From contig NC_037094.1 of assembly GCF_002994745.2 (NCBI RefSeq), positions 830,001-894,000 of the forward strand: DNA of 64,000 bases. Direction: 5' to 3'. Below, in pieces: positions 1 through 10,127 of the stretch (position 1 is the first letter of the stretch; the number at the start of each line of letters is the position of its first letter). Both the position numbers and the translations under genes were made by a program. The stretch is from Rosa chinensis. Its lineage: Eukaryota; Streptophyta; Magnoliopsida; Rosales; Rosaceae. The notes under the pieces are model-generated. The model was not told where the DNA came from, made no database searches, and saw only the letters and a program-made list of their open reading frames with translations.

Positions 1-34
1 CATTTCTCTAATCAAATTCACAGCTAGCTCTTAC

Positions 35-1259
35 ATCGGTGGGCCATGTCTGACAGTGATCTTTGAACACCTGATGAAGCTGAATAGACTGGGTAATGAG
101 ACCAGGGAAGGTAAACAAATCATTCAATCATACTTAGACAGAAACTTGATGCAGTCAATAATTTAAAGAAGTTGATGAGGAGTGCCAAACCCGAAAGAGC
201 TGGGGTAAGCACCGCAACGCCGATTGTCATGCAGGAACCTAACAGAGCCAGGACCAACATGACATAGTGACTACTTTTATGTTTTTCAATGGTTCTTTTA
301 GCCCTCGATTCCACCTTCATCGTGAAAGGAATTTCCCTCTCATAATGCATAACCTCATCAGCACTTCTGTCATTTGGAAGCAGACCCACTTTGGCATGCC
401 TACACAAGAGTGAGTACAGAGCAAAAGTACCACCTGCAAGTTGTGGACGCAAGAAAATTGTCCATGAGCAGAAAAATGACATATAAGCTTGCAATTACAA
501 GGATATGAGACTATTACCTTCTCCATTATCATCAGCTCTTAATACTATACAGACATACTTCAGTAAAGTAATGATGGTCATAGTCCAGAAAATGAAGGAG
601 AATAGTTCATAAACTGTATCCTCCGATTTGATATCTTGTGCATGAATTGTCCCAAAGACATATAAGGGAGCAGTACTCATTTGACCATATATCACTCCAA
701 AGCTCTGAAATGACAGAAGAAGTGCATGCTTCCATGTATCCTGCATATTACACAAGATGATAAGCTCAAGCTGATTATAAATGCTCACTAGGGAGAGCCA
801 ACTGGTTAAAATTATTCGCTCTAAGAGGAAGACAACGAGACTGACAAATGATCAACTATAGGTAAACAGAAGAATAGGGAAACCCAGCCAGCTGATAAAC
901 TAAAACAGGTTTTTCTAACCAATGACACCACCCTAGGTGTGTCCATATGCCAGATATCTAGCTCTGAATTGAAAACAAAATGGTAAGCAAACTATACAAA
1001 CTAAACTTTTTATTTTTTTTTCTTTTCCTTCTAAGGGGCCATCAAAGATCACTAGCTACAGAAATATCAAAGCAATAGTGTAAAAATCAGAGAGAGAGAG
1101 AGAGCTACCATAGATCACTGCTCCTACAAGTTCATATATCCGGGCAATAAAAAAGAACTATAACAAGAGTTTTGTGGCTGAAACTTGAAAGGAAGCAGGA
1201 AATTTTACCTTGAACTGATTAGAGGAAGTAGCAGGACTGAGCTGAGAATCCCAATCCAT
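35..1259 (-). CDS. KUP/HAK/KT potassium transporter, N-terminal part (runs off left edge)
   Basis: Proton-coupled K+ uptake carrier of the plasma membrane or endomembranes. Four coding exons fit on the minus strand: 1259-1209, 740-518, 433-191 and 88-35, all joined in frame with GT-AG introns, giving about 190 residues. Family hallmarks are visible: the first membrane segment with LLLSFQSFGVIYGQ and APLYVF, then [37 protein letters not shown] and LLPN. After VLTPALS the genomic frame soon meets a stop, but splicing to 88 restores SASSGVQRSLSDMAHR, so the gene looks intact rather than broken. The usual GDG before the third-helix LTPA(I/L)S motif is replaced by GVA, which is uncommon. The remaining roughly three quarters of the protein lies beyond position 1. 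The family is sure; the subgroup (HAK5-like or another) is not. Confidence 0.9.
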
Positions 1260-1338
1260 GTTTGTCTGATACGAGTAGACAGATAATTGACAAGAAAGGA
1301 ATCGATGATAAACTGAGTAGCGGGAAATGTGAATAGTA

Positions 1339-1339
1339 T

Positions 1340-1383
<44 letters not shown>
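1339..1383. repeat. (TA)n microsatellite in potassium-transporter leader
   Basis: A run of about 20 TA units lies 80-125 bases upstream of the transporter start codon. A TATA-like TATAAATA on the minus strand at about 1548-1558 could be the promoter, which would put the repeat in the 5' leader. Its length is likely to vary between individuals. Confidence 0.8.
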
Positions 1384-1385
<2 letters not shown>

Positions 1386-2305
1386 AAAAGAAAGGACAGC
1401 TGGGGTTGTCAAGCGACTTGCACAATGCATTACACACGGGGTTCGCAACGTGGAGGATCACACAAACTAAGAGAAATCTCACATATATGGTCGTCTTCAA
1501 TGCCAATAAATACACAGAGGTTTTCTGTTTCTTTTTCTTTGGAGTAGGTATATTTATATAGCTAGTCGGGAGGGAATGCCGGACTGACAGCGACGCCTAT
1601 GATTTTCAAGTTGGAGTTTGTTTTTATATAAAAGACGAAGGATCAATCACAAATCACAAATTGTGATAAAGCAAATCTCATTCACATGACTTTGCGTTTG
1701 GAGTCGGTTGAGGTAGGAACCCCTTCACATGTCTTGTCTTCTGCGTGAATGATTTGCCACCTCGATGTTATCCTTCCTAGACTTGTAATCTGTCTAGCGA
1801 AAATTTCTACAGTGTTTTGGAGTATTTGTCTAATCGGTCAAAACCGATCAAGGAGACAAAAACTGACCAAGGTAAAACCATCAAAACTGGTCAATGTAAT
1901 AACAAAAGGAAATCAATCTGCAAATATGTCTATTTTTGAGTGAAGAATGAAATGTAATTATAGCTCTGCTTTTATAGAAAGCTACACTTCCGATACAATC
2001 ATGAATTTACAGGATGCATGTTATCCCATACAGCAGAAACAACACAAGCAGCCTCCACAACCATATGGAAGGCAGCTACAGGTAACGAGTCCCACTCTCA
2101 ATGGGAGTAGATATGAAATCAAAGCGAACGCTAGAACACAACAAAATTTGACCGCAGCCAAGCTAAAATGTAATGCAGCTAACTCAACAATTATTTGGGG
2201 TTCAAATAAAAATTTACCCACATACCAAACAAAAAAAAGGGCAGGGCATTCCTATCAGTCCCCAATTTCCAAAGTCCTACAAATAAACCGATTCGCCGTC
2301 ATCTT
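1384..2305. other. Spacer between transporter 5' end and NFXL1 3' end
   Basis: This holds the upstream region of the minus-strand transporter (TATA-like box near 1550) and, toward 2305, the probable 3' UTR of the minus-strand zinc-finger gene. Short open frames here lack codon character and family motifs. I see no further gene. Confidence 0.5.
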
Positions 2306-5300
2306 TTATTCATAAGCCTTCTCCCAGTCATCTACCACTTCAGATGTTTCTGTAATAGTTCCTCCAAGCTGCCCCGCTGAAGTCGAACCGCTTGCATTTG
2401 ATGAAGTTGAACCACTTGCATTTGATTCCACCATGGAAATTAAACGAGCAGCAGTCTGTTTTCCAGAGTCCTCTACTGTGGGGGATACAGAAGATGATCC
2501 CAAAGCCACTTCACTATCTAGTACACTCCAGCGGTTTAAGGAGGCGGCAATTGGAGCTTCTTTTTTCCACACAGATGCCTGCACATCTGCAGAACCACCA
2601 GACCACTCTTCCTCACCCCATGAATCTTCTCTCCAAGAAGACTCCCGAATAACAGCCTTCTTCCACGCATTACCCTTCAGTGCTGTATAGGCTCCTTCCT
2701 TGGCTATTCCCCCTCCACCCCAAGCATTAGAACCAGCTGAAGCCGCAGACAGAACAGCAATAGCCCCATGATAGAGTGTACCATTATCCAACCTCCTCAT
2801 TGCAGTTGCAGCTCGAGCAGGATCATTGAATACAGCCAACGCGTTCTTGTCATTCAACCAGACTAGCTCACATTCACCACCAAACCTCAATACCAATGCA
2901 CTTATATCTGCATCTCTAGGAAGATCTGGAAAAGAAACTACAAGCCTGGGATCCATGTCTACTAAATGATCAAAAGCTGGAGGCTGGGATGCGTTCACTG
3001 TGGTGGTACCCTTAACCCCAAGCACCCTGGCTGGGACTTTGGATTTAGGTGTAGCATGTACCACAATAAAACGCTTGGGCTCCCAGCCAGCAGCTTGAAC
3101 TGCAAGCTTCCACCTGTCAGCAATCACCCTAACCACATCTCTCTTTTCCTTCAGCATTGGACAAAAAACATGGACCCGGAGGCCACTTGTAGCACCTTTG
3201 CTCTTCCCAAGAACCAATTGTTTGCATCTCTCCTCCACCGATAATACCCATTTTGGATCACGCCTGAAAAGGTCCGACAGCAACTCAGACATAACAGTAG
3301 TCTCACCAAAATGGAGTGCATCCAAATTTGGAGGAACTATATCAAAAGCATCTGCAAGAACACGTTTCCGCTCCAACTTAGCACATTCATCATCACACAT
3401 GAGCTTCCTCTGTCCAAGTGGGATCTTCTTGTTGGTGGCTTCAACTGGTTGAAGCGGTACTGGCAACTTTTGGATAATGGAAGCTTCAAACACAGTATCA
3501 GCATTAAAACTAGCAGAGCTGCCACCAGAATCGCAAGGAACATTTGCTGTTATCCGGCCACAAGAACAAGTAATTGTGACAAGGAAATCACATCTCGCAT
3601 CTGGACAGGAAGCATAAGGGTGACAAGGTGCAGTACATGTATGCCTGCAATCTCTCCTAGGAGCTCCACATTTCTGTCCACAAGAAGATTTTGAGCCGGC
3701 TTCTGCTGACGAGGAACACTCACAAGGCGGTGGGTGACATGTTCTGCCGCAAGCATGCATACCGCATTGCCTCATCTTCCCACAGAGCTTGTTACATTTA
3801 ATGTCCCTCGACCCACAAGGAATGTTCCTGAGGACCACATGTCCACCGATGCACTCCTTTGCTACAGGCACTGAACAAGGTGGGCAGTCTCCAAAGTGGC
3901 AGCTGTGAGAAGATGAATGTCCACAAGGCTGAGGCACCGAACAAGGGAGCTGACATGATGGAGGAGGTGTACCACAGGGCAATGGAGGAGGGATTGAAGT
4001 TCTCCCACATGCACATGTCAAGTCAGTAAAGATTGTATCAAGGCAGGGAGGACAGTGGCCACTGTGACACAGCGATTCACAAGAATGCTGCCCGCACCTT
4101 AATTTCTTCCCACAGGGCATGGAGCACAAGTGAGGATCCCAATCCCCTGAAAGATGATTATTTGAATTAGAAAGAGGACAGCACCTTTCACTGCAGCGGT
4201 GCCTTCCACAATTCTTCTTCCGTCCACAGGGCTTATCACAAGTAAATTTCTCATTCTCCATTGTTGTTTTACAGCACTCCACATTCCGAGAAGTTGATTC
4301 ACAGCGACATTTTTGGGTTACTTTAACCAAACAAGGGGGGCAATCACCAGTATGGCACACCTGTTGACACTGGTGCACCCCACAAGGGAGAGTCTTGTCA
4401 CATATTTGTGAACAAGTGGGAATCGGATCCAAACAACTCTGGCGTTCCTCCTGCAAGCTTGTTTTCCCACAGTGGCATGTCTTGATATTCCGTGGCATTA
4501 AAATGCACTCTCCACAAGGGCCTGGATGACAAATTTCACTGCAAACATGATTGCCACAGCTAAGCTTCTTTCCACAACTAGAACTGCAAGAGAAAACACC
4601 ATCTTCTGCTTTCACCTCTCCCTTTACTATCATCTCTCCACAAAGAACGACCTCCAGCTTTTTCAGACAGAAGCAAGAAGCATTGAATGGAACCTGACAA
4701 GGATCACAAGGACCCACATGGCACTTCCGCTCACAGCGGTGACGCCCACAATCAAGAAGCTTACTACAAAGATTGCCACAAGTCAGAACAGAAGTCCGAT
4801 CTGAGCATCTTGTAGTTATTGTTTTCTTTCCACAAGGGCATAATCGTGGCGGTGCGAATGCTTTACAAGGAGGGCATGGACCTGGGTGGCACTGCAAGAC
4901 ACACATATGCGGGCAAAGATCATCCTTACTCATTCCCTTTCCTGGGACCTCCTTCTCGAGTGGCTTCCCACAATGTTCTCCACATGAATGTGGTGTCAAA
5001 TACAAATCCGAAGGTGGGTCTGTCCGCTTACCACAAAAACACATGTAGCGAATCTCCTTTGACGATGTGAGCTGTACAGACTGACATCCTGGACACCGCC
5101 AATTAAATCCCTGATTCTTCCCTGCAGACATATCAATAGAAGTGGGAGCTCGAGCCCATTTCTTGATGCAATTCAGATGGAAAATCGAGAAACAGCTTGA
5201 GCAGGACCATACAGGTGCAGACCTCCTCACCATATCATAACAAATCATGCACTCAACAGTGCCCTTAGTCAGTTTATCCTGAATTTCTTGCACAAGCTGC

Positions 5301-5965
5301 GGCAAACTAGAGTCCTTCATGCCCATCCCCTCCTGACTCTCACTCCTTTCCCCCTCCCTTCTATGATTCATTGGCCGAAGCACATTACCCCTGGAACCAT
5401 TATGTCCTCCTCTGTGCTGCCGATTCTCCGATAATGTAAAGCTGTGATTGGACTGCCCTCCATTCCCATTGTGTCCTCCTCTATGCAGCCGACTCTCTGA
5501 TGTCGCAGAGCTGTGACTGAACTGCCCCACACTTGCATTATGTCCTCCTCTCTGCTGCCGACCATCCGATGCTGTGAAGCTGTAGTTGGACTGGCCTCCA
5601 TTTCCATTATGTCCCCCTCTATGCTGCCGACTCTCTGACGGTGCCGCCAACACATAATTGAGCTGCCCACCATTTCCACTATATCCTCCTCTATGCTGCC
5701 GACTCTCTGCTGGTGCAGAAATGTGGTTCTGCTGCCCTCCATTTCCACCATGTCCTCCTCTATGCTGCCGGCCCTCGCCGGCTTCAGAGCTGTTGTTGGG
5801 CATCCCTGCATTCCCATCGGGTAGGTTCGAACCAAAGCTCGGCGGGTTGACGGCAGCAGCGGCGGCGGGGGTAGGGTTGGATCCTCTGGGCACCCAGCGA
5901 GGCTGAGCAGGATTCCTGGACCTATTATTATTCTCCCTACGCTCACTTCGGACCTGAGAAGCCAT
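2306..5965 (-). CDS. NFXL1: NF-X1-type zinc-finger protein (NFXL1-like)
   Basis: Nuclear zinc-finger protein. Plant NFXL1 is known for roles in salt/osmotic stress and in defence and trichothecene responses. The single coding exon encodes 1219 aa. I place the start at MASQVRSERREN (5965); the open frame continues 44 codons upstream, but that part is not conserved in character. Order: Gly/Asn-rich N-terminus with six 23-24-residue repeats (about residues 58-195), RING/PHD-like CxxC domain with VECMICYD and WRCPGC (about 238-300), then about nine NF-X1 fingers of the CGxHxCxxxCHxGxCPPC type (about 330-795), an R3H-like region with KRDVVRVIADRW (about 860-920) and an RRM-like segment around LVVSFPDLPRDADISALVLRFG (about 1005-1075). 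The 5' leader probably holds an intron (donor near 6270, acceptor near 6184). The product is confident; the exact start less so. Confidence 0.93.
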   Translation of the reverse strand: MASQVRSERRENNNRSRNPAQPRWVPRGSNPTPAAAAAVNPPSFGSNLPDGNAGMPNNSSEAGEGRQHRGGHGGNGGQQNHISAPAESRQHRGGYSGNGGQLNYVLAAPSESRQHRGGHNGNGGQSNYSFTASDGRQQRGGHNASVGQFSHSSATSESRLHRGGHNGNGGQSNHSFTLSENRQHRGGHNGSRGNVLRPMNHRREGERSESQEGMGMKDSSLPQLVQEIQDKLTKGTVECMICYDMVRRSAPVWSCSSCFSIFHLNCIKKWARAPTSIDMSAGKNQGFNWRCPGCQSVQLTSSKEIRYMCFCGKRTDPPSDLYLTPHSCGEHCGKPLEKEVPGKGMSKDDLCPHMCVLQCHPGPCPPCKAFAPPRLCPCGKKTITTRCSDRTSVLTCGNLCSKLLDCGRHRCERKCHVGPCDPCQVPFNASCFCLKKLEVVLCGEMIVKGEVKAEDGVFSCSSSCGKKLSCGNHVCSEICHPGPCGECILMPRNIKTCHCGKTSLQEERQSCLDPIPTCSQICDKTLPCGVHQCQQVCHTGDCPPCLVKVTQKCRCESTSRNVECCKTTMENEKFTCDKPCGRKKNCGRHRCSERCCPLSNSNNHLSGDWDPHLCSMPCGKKLRCGQHSCESLCHSGHCPPCLDTIFTDLTCACGRTSIPPPLPCGTPPPSCQLPCSVPQPCGHSSSHSCHFGDCPPCSVPVAKECIGGHVVLRNIPCGSRDIKCNKLCGKMRQCGMHACGRTCHPPPCECSSSAEAGSKSSCGQKCGAPRRDCRHTCTAPCHPYASCPDARCDFLVTITCSCGRITANVPCDSGGSSASFNADTVFEASIIQKLPVPLQPVEATNKKIPLGQRKLMCDDECAKLERKRVLADAFDIVPPNLDALHFGETTVMSELLSDLFRRDPKWVLSVEERCKQLVLGKSKGATSGLRVHVFCPMLKEKRDVVRVIADRWKLAVQAAGWEPKRFIVVHATPKSKVPARVLGVKGTTTVNASQPPAFDHLVDMDPRLVVSFPDLPRDADISALVLRFGGECELVWLNDKNALAVFNDPARAATAMRRLDNGTLYHGAIAVLSAASAGSNAWGGGGIAKEGAYTALKGNAWKKAVIRESSWREDSWGEEEWSGGSADVQASVWKKEAPIAASLNRWSVLDSEVALGSSSVSPTVEDSGKQTAARLISMVESNASGSTSSNASGSTSAGQLGGTITETSEVVDDWEKAYE
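5390..5790 (-). repeat. Six in-frame 69-72 bp tandem repeats inside NFXL1
   Basis: The CCTCCTCT...GCTGCCG block recurs at 5405, 5474, 5543, 5612, 5684 and 5753, spacing 69, 69, 69, 72 and 69 bases. Each unit encodes 23-24 residues around SRQHRGGHNGNGGQSN. Units have diverged but remain in frame. They form a low-complexity Gly/Asn/Arg/His stretch before the RING-like domain. Confidence 0.92.
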
Positions 5966-6746
5966 ATTCTGCGAAGCCACCAAACCCTCACTCCTATCCC
6001 CCAACAGTTTGCTCCTCAACTCAAATTGATCCAAAAAAACCTCCACACACACACACAAATAGAAACTGCAGCAACAAATCCAACAAATCAATCCCACAAT
6101 CGACGATTTAAGCTTAATCTAAATCCTATTTCCTCCCTAATTCCATTCCATTTCATTTTTTTAAAAAAAAAAATTCCTAATTTCTGGAAACCCTAGGCTA
6201 GGTGATGAACTAAACCTCCGATTCAATAATTTAGATAATAAAAAAGAAAAAAAAGAAAGAGTGAAGTACCTGATCGGAAAGTGGGCAAATGAAGATTGTG
6301 CTGATGAGAGATTGAATTGGAAATGGAGTTTTGAGGGTGTTCCCTGATATTATTGAGAGTGATAATTGGGCTTGTAACCCGGGAGAAGAAACCGACCCGG
6401 ATAGGAGGGAGAGGAAGGAGAGAGTGTGTATATATATATATAGGAAAGAGGGGGCGACGGAGGGTGGCGTGCTGGTGAAGGCGGTGAGAGGAGTTCGTCA
6501 CATTAATCGCGTTCTCTTACTCTTCTTTTATTGCCATTTGTTTCTGGTCTTCTCCAAGTATTTTCGTGGTCACCACGCCTATGAAGCCGTCAGGCCCACC
6601 ACCCGCCCTTGGGCGCCAAGCATGACCCCACTCTCTTTTGGGCCTTCTCTCTCTCTCATGCCATGTGTATATTGGGCTACAAAGAATTACTTTGTTCATG
6701 TGATCGACTTGGAGTTTGAAAAACAGTTGCTTAGTGTCGTGTCACT
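5966..6746 (-). promoter_or_regulatory. NFXL1 leader and upstream region
   Basis: Pyrimidine-rich sequence, a probable leader intron (donor CAG/GTACTT near 6270 read on minus, acceptor TTTCCAG near 6184) and a short TA run at 6427-6443. An open frame on the plus strand (6331-6918) crosses this area and the U2 fragment; I regard it as chance. No other gene is visible. Confidence 0.45.
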
Positions 6747-6813
6747 TGTAATGGACATTCAAGAGACACCTTTCTCGGCCTTTTGGCTAAGATCAAGTGT
6801 AATGGACATTCAA
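6747..6813 (+). pseudogene. Truncated U2 snRNA retro-insertion with 16-bp direct repeats
   Basis: Bases 6767-6801 read CACCTTTCTCGGCC followed by TTTTGGCTAAGATCAAGTGT, nearly identical to the 5' end of U2 spliceosomal RNA, including its branch-site-pairing neighbourhood. Similarity stops after about 35 nt. The fragment (6763-6797) lies between two exact copies of TGTAATGGACATTCAA (6747-6762 and 6798-6813), which look like a target-site duplication. It cannot work as U2 RNA: Sm site, stem-loops and the usual upstream USE/TATA elements are absent. Confidence 0.82.
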
Positions 6814-6884
6814 CAGTGTCACCAAAATCAAAACTCCAACTTTGACAAAGATAATTTTATTACTCTAAATATTGGAAAAATAAT

Positions 6885-8794
6885 GGGAAAAATTCACCAA
6901 CGGTGTCTGGACACTTAGGGGACTTTCAGAATGATACCTGAACTTACAAAGTTATCAATGTGATACCTGGACTCATTTTTTCGTATCAACATCGTACCTA
7001 TGACCAATTTCCGTAACGGCTCCGTGACGGAAATTGGCCGTAGGTATCACATTGATACGAAAAAATGAGTCCAGGTATCGCATTGATAACTTTGTAAGTT
7101 CAGGTATCATTCTAAAAGTCCCTAAGTGTCCAGACACCTTTGGTGAATTTTTCCCAATTTTGCACGTGAGTCACTTAATGAAGACAAAATGACCGATTTA
7201 CCCTCAAATTCTTTCTTTCTTTTCTTTTCTTTTTTTCTTTATTCGTCTTTCTTTCTTTCTTTCTTCTTCTTCTTCTTCTTCTTTTCTGGTTTCTTCTTCC
7301 CCTGATTTGAATCATCAAGATTCAAATCATCTTGCTCGTCCGATTCCCACCGCCGATTGCCAATCAAACACCGCCGTTGCGTCTCAATCCACCTTCATGC
7401 ACCACAGATGTTTCTGGTTCCCCCAACTTCAAATCCTATAGCAAATTGAAATTGTGGATTGAGGCTTCACCGTTCACTCCGAGTTCATCCCCGCCGCCAA
7501 TGACTTGACCACCACCACTCTCGTTCTCTCCTCCGACCCCCTTTTATACACCGTTGATCAGAAACTCAGACCCCGCCAGCCTTGCACTCTCAAATCACAG
7601 CTCCAATCACACCCCTCCATCCTCTCCTTCTTCCCGACATGCAACACCACCTCCACACCATCCTCACCTGCAACTTCATCGGTTTAGCCGACAACTTCGG
7701 CCTCTAGCCCAACTTCGATCAGAGGCAATTTTCGGCAGACAAAGATTAACAACTTCGGCCTCAACACCATCCTCACCTGCAAAAAATTCGACCTGTTCTT
7801 ATTCACCAGCTTCGCCACTCCGCTGCTACCCACCATTGTGCCTCGCCGATTAGTAAACAAAGGACTCGGAGCCTCCACCATTGAGAAATTGAGGCTCACG
7901 TTCAGCGTGTCCTGCGCGGCCAATCGACGACCTTGCTAGGCTGGTCGTATCCAAGCTGGTCCTGCATGTCGTAGAATTGAATGGCGGTGTGGGCGACGAG
8001 CCTGATACTGCGATCCCTAGGGCCTTTGGTGGTGCAAACCTTGCTGTGGTTGTCCTTCCGGCCGGTGGCCCTTAGAATGTGGCCTTGAGCCTCCACGATT
8101 TCGCTAGCGGTGGAGGAAGAAGCAGTCCTTATCCCCAAACCCAATCGAGAAGCAGCGGAGGATGACGTTGTTGTGCGATGGTGGAGGTTGTTGTGGTCAA
8201 GTCATTGGCGATGGCGGCGGGGATTAACTCGGAGTGTGCGGTGAAGCCTCAATGCACAATTTCAATTTGCTATAGGATTTGAAGTTGGGGAAACCAGAAA
8301 CATCTGTGGTGCATGAAGGTGGATTGAGACGCAACGGCGGTGGGAATCGGACGAGCAAGATGATTTGAATCTTGATGATTCAAATCAGGGGACGAAGAAA
8401 CCAGAAAAGAAGAAGAAGAAGAAAGAAAGAAAGAAGAATAAAGAAAAAAAGAAAAGAAAAGAAAGAAAGAATTTGAGGGTAAATCGGTCATTTTGTCTTC
8501 ATTAAGTGACTCACGTGTAAAATTGGGAAAAATTCACCAACGGTGTCTGGACACTTAGGGACTTTCAGAATGATACCTGAACTTACAAAGTTATCAATGT
8601 GATATCTGGACTCATTTTTTCGTATCAATGTGATACCTACGGCCAATTTCCGTCACGGAACCGTTACGGAAATTGGTCATAGGTACGACATTGATACGAA
8701 AAATGAGTCCATGTATCACATTGATAACTTTGTAAGTTCAGGTATCATTCTGAAAGTCCCTTAAGTGTCCAGACACCGTTGGTGAATTTTTCCC
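6885..8794. mobile_element. Fold-back Mutator-like element (Pack-MULE type) with long inverted arms
   Basis: The element starts GGGAAAAATTCACC and ends GGTGAATTTTTCCC. It is flanked by identical 10-bp copies GAAAAATAAT (6875-6884 and 8795-8804), a size typical of Mutator-like elements. The arms, about 6885-7520 and about 8178-8794, are inverted copies about 620-640 bp long. Each arm's outer 270 bp is itself a near-palindrome (6890-7158 and 8525-8794), giving a nested hairpin. The loop (about 7520-8178) holds a fragment of a TCP gene and other GC-richer sequence. No transposase is present, so it is non-autonomous. A transcript through it would fold into a very long hairpin. Confidence 0.88.
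7902..8144 (-). pseudogene. Captured TCP-domain gene fragment (CIN-class TCP-like) inside the MULE
   Basis: On the minus strand an open 80-codon frame contains [49 protein letters not shown] and PSKVVDW. This is clearly the basic helix-loop-helix-like DNA-binding domain of a class II (CIN/TCP4-type) TCP transcription factor; homology covers about 7920-8108. Compared with the domain as I remember it, several basic-region positions are altered (for example GRKDN where GRKDR is usual, RSIRLVAH where RRVRLSAH is usual). The frame leaves the homology at WPRRTR just after the domain start of helix II. It is a captured fragment rather than a gene; it could be expressed as part of the element. Confidence 0.85.
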
Positions 8795-8804
8795 GAAAAA
8801 TAAT

Positions 8805-10127
8805 ACAAGCTTTGGCTATTTACTATTTAGTAGAGGTGTGTTTTAGTCAAAGCATGTGAATCTTTCATATTGAGATTTAGTGTCCTAGAGAATAAGGAAA
8901 ACTAAACTTCTTTTCTTAAAAAAAAAAAAAAAAAACTAAAGTCTAAGCTTACAAAGTTAGAAAATTTTAAATTCAATCAAAAATATGTCATAAACTATAG
9001 ATACCAATTCAGACATGGAGTACCAAACCAAGGTTTTATATATAAATTACTTGAGGGTTGCACTGACAAATTTATCTCATCGTTGTCGGTGAGCATTTTC
9101 AAATACCAAAATTTACACCGATTTGCCACACATCGAGATATACATGAAGACTTGCTCAGCATTTGGCACAAAACTAGAAACCGCATCGAAGAGAACTCCA
9201 TTGGATATGAATTGGTAAGCACCTCCATTTACTATAGGCTTAGTCTATCTCTAGGGTTGAGTTTGAACAACTAAAACATGATGGGGTCAGTGTAGCCCAA
9301 TATTCCAAGTGAATAATGGTCTAATTGAGCAAGAATTTGAGACTTGGTTTTTGTTTGAACACAAGGAAAAAGAAAGTTGGCTATATGATACCTATAAATG
9401 CAAGATGTGCGAGATGTGCCGTTGAAGAAAAAGAATATAGTAAGAATGTTTAAAATTTGTTCCACAGATCGCTCTAATACCGTCATTTGCTGAATATAAA
9501 AGAATTTAAATATAAAATTATTTTTTTATCTACGTAACAACATATGATTCATGATTGAACTAATTTATTAATTCGGCTACATGATACAAGACTTTTTCAC
9601 AACAGTAAGGTTTTTAAAAATACATTGACTCATTGAAGGGTATGTTAATTATGTAGTACTGATTAATATTTTTACCGTAAAAAGAAAAAAACCTGATGTC
9701 TAGGAGTCTGTGACCAGGTGAGTTGTTTTCACAACATTCTAGTGAGAAGCGAGCAACACCTGCAGTTCATAGTTTAAAGAAGATGCAGCTTTAGTTATAA
9801 GAGTGTTGTCAGTATTATAATTCTGGTATCACCAAAACCGTGTCGTTTTCCATCACCTTGTGATTTAAGTTTTACCGTTTCGCAAAAAGGAAAAACGTTT
9901 GTAAAAAAAAAAAATTTGATTTTTTGTGAAACAGCAAGACCGCACTCGGGAAAAGTACAACAGTACAACTTCCACGGCTTGGACTCTTCGCATAAATTTC
10001 GATGAGGTTGAGGGCTTATATATCATATTCATAATAACCTATCAAACCCCAAAAACCAGAGCCTAAAAGCCTCAAGCTCCTCTTCATCCTATCACTCTTC
10101 CTCTCACTTGTTTTGGTTTGTGTAGAA
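8805..10127. promoter_or_regulatory. AT-rich spacer and glutamine synthetase promoter
   Basis: No coding potential seen to about 9900. A TATA-like TTATATATCAT at about 10016-10026 lies about 100 bases before the glutamine synthetase start and is followed by a pyrimidine-rich leader, so it is the likely core promoter. Confidence 0.5.

Noticed and set aside
120..250. Potassium transporter looked truncated, since after VLTPALS the frame runs into a stop.
   Set aside because: A donor at 190/189 and an acceptor at 89 restore SASSGVQRSLSDMAHR in frame, so this is an intron, not a break.
5368..5991. 207-codon minus-strand frame overlapping the NFXL1 N-terminus.
   Set aside because: It is the alternative frame of the 69-bp repeats, open only because the repeat length is a multiple of three.
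6331..6918. 195-codon plus-strand frame.
   Set aside because: It crosses a TA run, the U2 fragment and the MULE end, and has no family resemblance.
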